A program made the translations under genes and the position numbers. The notes under the pieces were generated by a model that did not search any database, was not told the DNA's origin, and saw only the letters and a program-made list of their open reading frames with translations. Shown piece by piece: positions 17,395-22,784 of a DNA stretch of 22,784 bases. Where the stretch lies: the NCBI GenBank assembly GCA_032718475.1, contig JAUCBJ010005219.1:1-22784 (forward strand). Reading direction: 5' to 3'. How positions within the stretch are numbered: position 1 is the stretch's first letter; each line of letters opens with the position of its first letter. The DNA is from Nemertoderma westbladi (taxonomy: Eukaryota > Xenacoelomorpha > Nemertodermatida > Nemertodermatidae).

Positions 17395-18460
17395 TGGAAC
17401 TCAAAAGATGGAAGTCAGAAAAAGAAATGGAAGTCAGAAAAAAGAAATATAAGTCAGAAAAAAGAAATTGATATCAGAAAAAAGAAATGGAAGTCAGAGA
17501 AAATAAATTGAAGTCAGAAAAAATAAATGGAAGTCCGATAAGAGTAATTGAAGTCAGAAAAAATAAATGCAAGTGAGAAAAAATAATTGCAAGTGAGAAA
17601 AAAGAAATGGAAGTGAGAACAGAGAAATGGAAGCCGGAAAACGGAAGCCAGAATATAGAAGTCAGTAAATTGAACTCAGAAAACGGAACTTAGAAAATGA
17701 AACTCAGAAATTGGAAGTCAGACTTTCAATCAGTAGCTTACAGTATTATCCCATCCAGAATGTTATTCCCAGGTGATGATGCTTCTTAGGTTCAGTAACC
17801 TAGCTACTGTAGGCCTTGGCAGGCACCAGGCACCAACCGTCATCTCTTTTATGGATCTAATTATTTATGTTCATATTTTACAGTACTGCAGTACCGGTAC
17901 GTAGGCCTACTCCTAATCCAGTACAGCAGTAGTTCCAGATCATTACAGCAGTTTCATCATACCAGCACAGCAGACTGAGGCCTTTTAAATTTCCCCCGTA
18001 TTCTCTATACCTCTTACTATTTGGGGCGTTGCCTAGCATTGCCCAGCTGGAAAAATATGGCAGATGGGATATATTGCATTTCTGACTTCCATATTCTGAC
18101 TTACACTTTCTGGCTTCCATTTTCTCTGACTTCCATTTATTTTTTCTCACTTCCTTTTTCTGACTTCCATTTATTTTTTCTCACTTCCATTTTCTGATTT
18201 CCGCATTCTCACTTCAATTTTCTGAATTCCATTTCTCTTTTCTGACTTAAATTTCTTCATTCTGACTTCCATTTTCTCACTTCCATTTTCTGACTTCATT
18301 TTCTCTGTTCAGACTTCCATTTCTTTTTTCTCACTTCTATTTCTCTGTTCTGACTTCCATTTCTATTTTCTGACTTCCATTTTCTGAGTTCCGTTTTCTG
18401 ACTTCTATTTTCTGACTTAGGTTTCTCTCTTCTCACTTCCATTATTTTATTCTGACTTCT
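17395..18460. mobile_element. Foldback-like element: two inverted minisatellite arms around a 350-bp core
   Basis: The left arm (about 17395-17730) is a tandem of gaagtcagaaaaaagaaatg-type units, 15-20 bp each. The right arm (about 18078-18460) consists of the reverse complement, ttctgacttccatttct-type units. Between them lies about 350 bp of unique sequence with gtaggcctac and no coding frame. Long inverted repeats made of short tandem subrepeats around a small core are the hallmark of Foldback-type transposons, for example Drosophila FB. Whether this is mobile or a local inverted duplication of a minisatellite cannot be told here. The right arm abuts the LINE fragment at 18466. Open frames in this stretch (17878-18150 and 18296-18517 minus) are repeat artefacts. 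Confidence 0.6.
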
Positions 18461-18465
18461 TTTTG

Positions 18466-18955
18466 GCGGCAACGGCGCCCCATATATGACCCGACCCAAG
18501 GTACTGGAAGTCTTCAACGTTCTTTAGTTGATTTTAGTCGATGGCGGTGAGGCTTCCATTAACATTGAAAATCATGTAATCGGTTTTGCTTGCATTTATA
18601 TGCAATCGAACCTCCTTAGCAGCCCTCTTCACTATATTCAGTAGAAGCTGTGCATCTGCCAGGGTATTAGAGAGCAGGGCGATGTCATCCGCAAAGTCGG
18701 AGTCTGTGACTGTAGTTGCCGGATATCTACTACTTCTGCGTTCTTGAAGTGTGAATCCCAGATCTTTACCCTTTGTGGCCAAAATAGTAATGGTGCTAAT
18801 GTGTCACCTTGCAGTACGCCAGCCAGGATTGAGAAAAACTCAGTTTCACCATCTGGTGAGAGTACCTGCGCTTCTGTGTCACAATATAACAATCCAATGC
18901 CAGCAACGATTACTTCTGGTATTCTATAAGCTCTTAGGATTTCAAGCATTTGTAT
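18466..18955 (-). pseudogene. Decayed RT fragment of a second, related LINE family
   Basis: From 18949 the minus strand reads MLEILRAYRIPEVIVAGIGL, then AGVLQGDTLAPLLF. A deletion with frameshift follows, removing the usual IIVVDY-type block. The frame at 18782-18534 gives LGFTLQERRSSRYPATTVTD, then SDFADDIALLSNTL and LHINASKTDYMIFNVN. An in-frame TAA at 18533-18531 is followed by LKNVEDFQYLGS near 18500. FADD and the VLQGDTLAP box are conserved with copies 1-3, but most other positions differ, so this is a different family of the same broad type. It is truncated at both ends and non-functional. Confidence 0.8.
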
Positions 18956-19384
18956 GAAATTTCACTAAATATTATTATTTCAAATTTATTTTATTTGAAT
19001 GATTTTCAAGTTTAAATATTTGAATGGCCTACATTAATATAATATACAAAACCAAATATATGAACAAAAAATAAACAGACAACATACGATAATAAAATAA
19101 TAAAAACAATGCAAATGTAGGATAACAATTTTGCAATTAAATTTTTAGTACATTATATTTTCGGTCGGATGAGAATATAAAAATACGAAATGCTGAGCTG
19201 ATAGCTAATTAAACATTTATTTTTTTCAATAAACTTATTTATATTATATTTAAACTTAAATTACTGTAGCAAGCAGCACAAGTAAGAAAAATAGTTTAAC
19301 TACAATAAAAAATAAGATATGGAAATGTAATAAGAAAACATTGCGTTGGATATGAATATAAATAGATAGATTAAACGAACTCAC
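18956..19384. other. AT-rich sequence downstream of the RGS-box exon
   Basis: No gene or repeat seen. On the main reading this is the start of the long intron (donor gtgagt at 19384-19379, minus strand). If splicing fails, translation ends at TGA 19383-19381 directly after the donor, and a minus-strand AATAAA at about 19221-19216 could serve as its poly(A) signal. Confidence 0.4.
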
Positions 19385-19612
19385 TTCTTTTTCGCGTTGT
19401 TTACTCCGGTAGCACTGGATAGAAGTTCCTTATATTGGGTGCTACGTAGGAATCGCGGGTAGGTGTCCTTCTTCATCAGGGTGTGGATGTGGTCCTGCGC
19501 CGCGTCGAACGTGTTCCGGGACGGGGAATCCTTCCGCATATTCGCCTTGACAGCCGCCAAGGATCTACTGTCGATGTTTATCTCAGTAATAGCACCTTTA
19601 TCGAGAAATTGA
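19385..19612 (-). CDS. RGS gene, exon encoding the C-terminal half of the RGS box (R7-like)
   Basis: The minus-strand acceptor (ttctaaattttgcag) is followed by a 228-nt exon: QFLDKGAITEINIDSRSL, then SPSRNTFDAAQDHIHTLMKK and DTYPRFLRSTQYKELL. The elements INIDS, FDAAQ-HI-TLMKKD and YPRFLRS-Y-LL are the conserved last helices of the RGS fold, which accelerates GTP hydrolysis by G-alpha subunits at the membrane. The exon ends NNAKKK-AA with a near-perfect donor, gtgagt. The protein would stop one codon on if unspliced. INIDS and the Lys-rich extension after the box point to the R7 subfamily over R4, but the N-terminal DEP and GGL domains that would prove it lie outside this window. RGS boxes are about 120 residues; this exon covers roughly the last 60. 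Three downstream acceptors in the same phase make this the probable shared exon. Confidence 0.88.
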
Positions 19613-19774
19613 CTGCAAAATTTAGAAAATAAAATAGTTATAATAAAGGATATTAAGAAAGTAATTGACACATTAACCACGTAGATTATGGTATTAAAAA
19701 CGTGTATAGGAATCAGTTGCCAATAGCTGGGAAATTTAAATTTAATAGAGGAAGACTTATCATGTTTTTTCTTT

Positions 19775-20147
19775 GGAACGATATCGATGGTGTTTAGGAA
19801 CGATATCGATGGTGTTTAGGAACGATATCGATGGTGTTTAGGAACGATATCGATGGTGTTTAGGAACGATATCGATGGTGTTTAGGAACGATATCGATGG
19901 TGTTTAGGAACGATATCGATGGTGTTTAGGAACGATATCGATGGTGTTTAGGAACGATATCGATGGTGTTTAGGAACGATATCGATGGTGTTTAGGAACG
20001 ATATCGATGGTGTTTAGGAACGATATCGATGGTGTTTAGGAACGATATCGATGGTGTTTAGGAACGATATCGATGGTGTTTAGGAACGATATCGATGGTG
20101 TTTAGGAACGATATCGATGGTGTTTTGTTTAGGAACGATATCGTTGT
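19775..20147. repeat. 22-bp satellite: 16 identical units plus a partial one
   Basis: The 22-bp unit ggaacgatatcgatggtgtt+ta repeats from 19775 to about 20126 with no mismatch that I can find. A partial unit with a 5-bp insertion follows (gttttgtttaggaacgatatcg). Each unit contains GATATC and ATCGAT palindromes and two CpGs, unusual in this AT-rich DNA. It lies about 160 bp upstream of the RGS exon acceptor, in the intron. Confidence 0.97.
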
Positions 20148-20790
20148 TATTGTTACTACAGTTCAACCCAATTAGAATAATATTGAATATAGAATAACTT
20201 GTTCCATCGAAACACATTGCAGCAAGTTATCATTACCAAGCATCTTTATTACTCGGGCATATTCCCGAGCGTCCTTTTAAAGACCAACTCTCTCTTTGTT
20301 GCCTCGTTTCATTTTTTCCTCTTCGTCTATTTTTCCCTCCTTTTCCTTTATTCTTCTGAATAGTTTACTTCTGTTACTTTATCCGAATTACTGCGCCGCG
20401 ACGATATAGCAGATTTAGATTTTGAAAGTATCACAAATTTTGTACACTTAAGGTGGGAGTACACCCCCACCCCCCCTCCCCCTCCCTATGTCAAAATTTC
20501 AAATATGTGTTTTTTGATTTAATCTATAGCAGAATTTAATGAGGATTTCAAATCTGAAAACCGCTATGCGAAACCTCTTTTAGTTCTCGAGTTATCGCTG
20601 TTTGTCTGTATGACAGTCTGTCAGTCAAATTGTAAGACAGACAGACAACCGACAGACACACTAGATTCCACCAAAAGTTAAACCTGACATCAGAAATGAA
20701 ATCAGCGACCCCGAAAACCCCCATAATGAAAGTTTTAGCACGGTGATAACAAATGTTTAGATTATAACGACATACGTCTATACGTCTATC
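20148..20790. other. Unique stretch with a C-rich tract and dispersed-repeat look
   Basis: No coding signal. At 20464-20486 there is a cccccaccccccctcccc run; its complement has four G-runs with 1-nt loops and can form a G-quadruplex. From about 20560 to 20740 the sequence (ctcgagttatcgctgtttgt, acagacagacaaccgacaga, then aagttaaacctgacatcaga) looks like part of a dispersed repeat, with tgtctgt and its complement acagaca facing each other. I cannot name its family. Confidence 0.45.
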
Positions 20791-22334
20791 ATAGATGGAG
20801 TGGGTGGACAGGGAGTGTCGGAGGTAGTTCAAGTGGATGGGCATGGGATGTTGGAGGTAGATGGAGTGCGTGGACAGGGGATGTTGGAGGTAGATGGAGT
20901 AGAAGAACAGGATATGTTCGGGGTAGATTGAGTGGGTGGACAGGGGATGTTGGAGGTAGATGGAGTGGGTGGACAGGGATGTTGGAGGTGGATGGAGTGG
21001 GTGGACAGGGGATGTTGGAGGTAGATGGAGTGGGTGGACAGGGGATGTCGAGATTGATGGAGTGGGTGGACAGGGGATGTTGGAGGTAGATGGAGTGGGT
21101 GGACAGGGGATGTCGAGATTGATGGAGTGGGTGGACATGGGATGTTGGAGGTAGATGGAGTAGATGAACAGGATATGTCGGGGGTAGATGGAGTGGGAGG
21201 ACAGGTGAGGTCGGCCGAGATAGAAGGAGTGAGTGGGACTGGGGATCTTGGAGGTAGATGGAGTGAGTGGGCAGGTGATGTTGGAGGTAGATGGAGTGGG
21301 TGGACAGGGGAAGTTGAAGGTAGATAGATGGAGTGGGTGGACAGGTGATGTCGGCGGAGATAGAAGGAGTGGGTGGACATGGGATGTTGGGGGTAGATGG
21401 AGTGGGTGGACATGGGATGTTGGAGGTAGATGGAGTGGGTGGACAGGGGATGTCGAGATTGATGGAGTGGGTGGACATGGGATGTTGGAGGTAGATGGAG
21501 TGCGTGGACAGGGGATGTTGGAGGTAGATGGAGTAGATGAACAGGATATGTCGGGGGTAGATGGAGTGGGTGGACATGGGATGTTGGAGGTAGATGGAGT
21601 AGATGAACAGGATATGTCGGGGGTAGATGGAGTGGGTGGACATGGGATGTTGGAGGTAGATGGAGTGGGTGGACAGGGGGTGTCGAGATTGATGGAGTGG
21701 GTGGACATGGGATGTTGGAGGTAGATGGAGTAGATGAACAAGATATGACGGGGGTAGATGGAGTGGGTGGACATGGGATGTTGGAGGTAGATGGAGTGGG
21801 TGGACAGGGAATGTCGAGATTGATGGAGTGGGTGGACATGGGATGTTGGAGGTAGATGGAGTGCGTGGACAGGGGATGTTGGAGGTAGATGGAGTAGATG
21901 AACAGGATATGTCGGGGGTAGATGGAGTGGGTGGACATGGGATGTTGGAGGTAGATGGAGTGGGTGGACAGGGGATGTCGAGATTGATGGAGTGGGTGGA
22001 CATGGGATGTTGGTGGTAGATGGAGTAGATGAACAGGATATGTCGGGGGTAGATGGAGTGGGTGGACATGGGATGTTGGAGGTAGATGGAGTGGGTGGAC
22101 AGGGGATGTCGAGATTGATGGAGTGGGTGGACATGGGATGTTGGAGGTAGATGGAGTGCGTGGACAGGGGATGTTGGAGGTAGATGGAGTAGATGAACAG
22201 GATATGTCGGGGGTAGATGGAGTGGGTGGACATGGGATGTTGGAGGTAGATGGAGTGGGTGGACAGGGGATGTCGAGATTGATGGAGTGGGTGGACATGG
22301 GATGTTGGAGGTAGATGGAGTAGATGAACAGGGG
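20791..22334. repeat. 33-bp GC-rich minisatellite with higher-order units
   Basis: About 47 units of 33 bp containing ggatgttggaggtagatgga and gtgggtggacaggg. Variants (tgtcgagattgatgg, tagatgaacaggatatgtcg, gtgcgtggacagg) recur in a fixed order, giving a higher-order period of about 165 bp in the right half (for example the tgtcgagattgatgg variant near 22108 and 22274). Because 33 is a multiple of 3 and the unit lacks stops in several frames, open frames of 426-561 codons appear on the minus strand in all three frames, and shorter ones on the plus strand. They encode 11-residue repeats such as STHSIYLQHPM. Open frames in every register indicate an artefact, not a gene. Confidence 0.95.
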
Positions 22335-22784
22335 ATTATCCTTTTATATATATATTATCTATAAATATGAGAAATATTTCCAGATAGACGTAATGATTTA
22401 AAATTACTAAAAATTACTTATTTAAAATTTCTTTGATGAATTAAAATTCATCAAACTCTTCAGGGAAATTCAATGCAAAAAACAGTTGATTACCCCAAAA
22501 AAATAACACTGTAATCTGTTATATTGTGTTTAGTTTATGGTTTTGGTTAGAATGACGTGACACTCTAACCTGCTCCTTTCCTTTAGTTCATGATTTAACA
22601 GTGTGACGAAATATTAATTCGCCGAGTTAGGATTTGGGCGTCAAGTCCTCCACCCACCCCCCCCCCCCCCCCCCCCCTCCCCCGTCCCCCGTCCCAATAA
22701 TTCAATTTCACCGATGGAATAATAATTTTCTGGAAGTCCATGGAGATAGAACCCCACCTCTTCCACGTACACTCCGTGCCCCTA
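22335..22784. other. AT-rich tail of the window with a 21-C run
   Basis: No gene seen. At 22657-22677 there are 21 consecutive Cs followed by tcccccgtcccccgtccc. The complement is a strong G-quadruplex candidate and also a likely place for sequencing-length error. The last 60 bases are less AT-rich, but I recognise no exon. Confidence 0.5.

Noticed and set aside
17878-18517. Lys/Glu/Ser-rich frames on the minus strand
   Set aside because: They are translations of the inverted minisatellite arm (KWKSE-type repeats) and partly of the LINE fragment edge.
20548-22233. Open frames of 561, 489 and 426 codons on the minus strand encoding 11-residue repeats
   Set aside because: All three registers, and parts of the plus strand, are open because the repeat period is 33 bp and the unit lacks stops. 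The last 80 codons of the longest frame run through ordinary repeat-like DNA. No start context or splice evidence.

Overview
This is a eukaryotic window, almost certainly from an invertebrate animal. It is AT-rich and intron-dominated, packed with minisatellites and decayed non-LTR retrotransposons. It carries exon-sized coding islands flanked by canonical splice signals, an animal-type RGS box and a fibrinogen-related domain. The recurrent palindrome gtaggcctac is, in my experience, common in marine invertebrate genomes, but I cannot name a species or phylum.

Main reading: the minus strand carries the 3' end of one RGS (regulator of G-protein signalling) gene, probably of the R7 (RGS6/7/9/11) type. 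The exon at 19385-19612 encodes the second half of the RGS box and ends in a strong gtgagt donor. Three separate downstream exons on the same strand (7403-7649, 4720-4903, 1729-1957) each have an acceptor in the matching phase and run to a stop codon. They look like alternative terminal exons giving three different C-terminal tails. Two of them start with the same FF(K/T)FGA signature. On this reading most of the window is intron, and the repeats below sit inside it.

Layout from left to right: a decayed minus-strand reverse transcriptase (about 250-1110); tail exon C; a 2.4-kb array of 24-bp AT-rich units (2081-4543); tail exon B; AT-rich intron with a perfect 13-bp hairpin and a MITE-like element; tail exon A; a 23-bp array (7781-8329); two head-to-tail plus-strand LINE copies (8390-12545) with a peculiar junction; a broken membrane-anchored fibrinogen-domain gene on the minus strand (12769-13536); and a third LINE copy on the minus strand (13726-16186). 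That third copy is split by a 1.6-kb insertion carrying a 31-bp satellite. Then follow a foldback-like pair of inverted minisatellite arms (17395-18460), a decayed fragment of a different LINE family (18466-18955), the RGS-box exon, a 22-bp array of 16 identical units (19775-20147), a C-rich repeat-like stretch, a 33-bp GC-rich array (20791-22334) whose long open frames are an artefact of its period, and a 21-C run near the right end.

There are no prokaryotic features, CRISPR arrays or RNA genes that I can support. The items most worth following are the three interchangeable RGS tails, the composite LINE junction, and the two insertions or elements in which a minisatellite occurs in inverted orientation.
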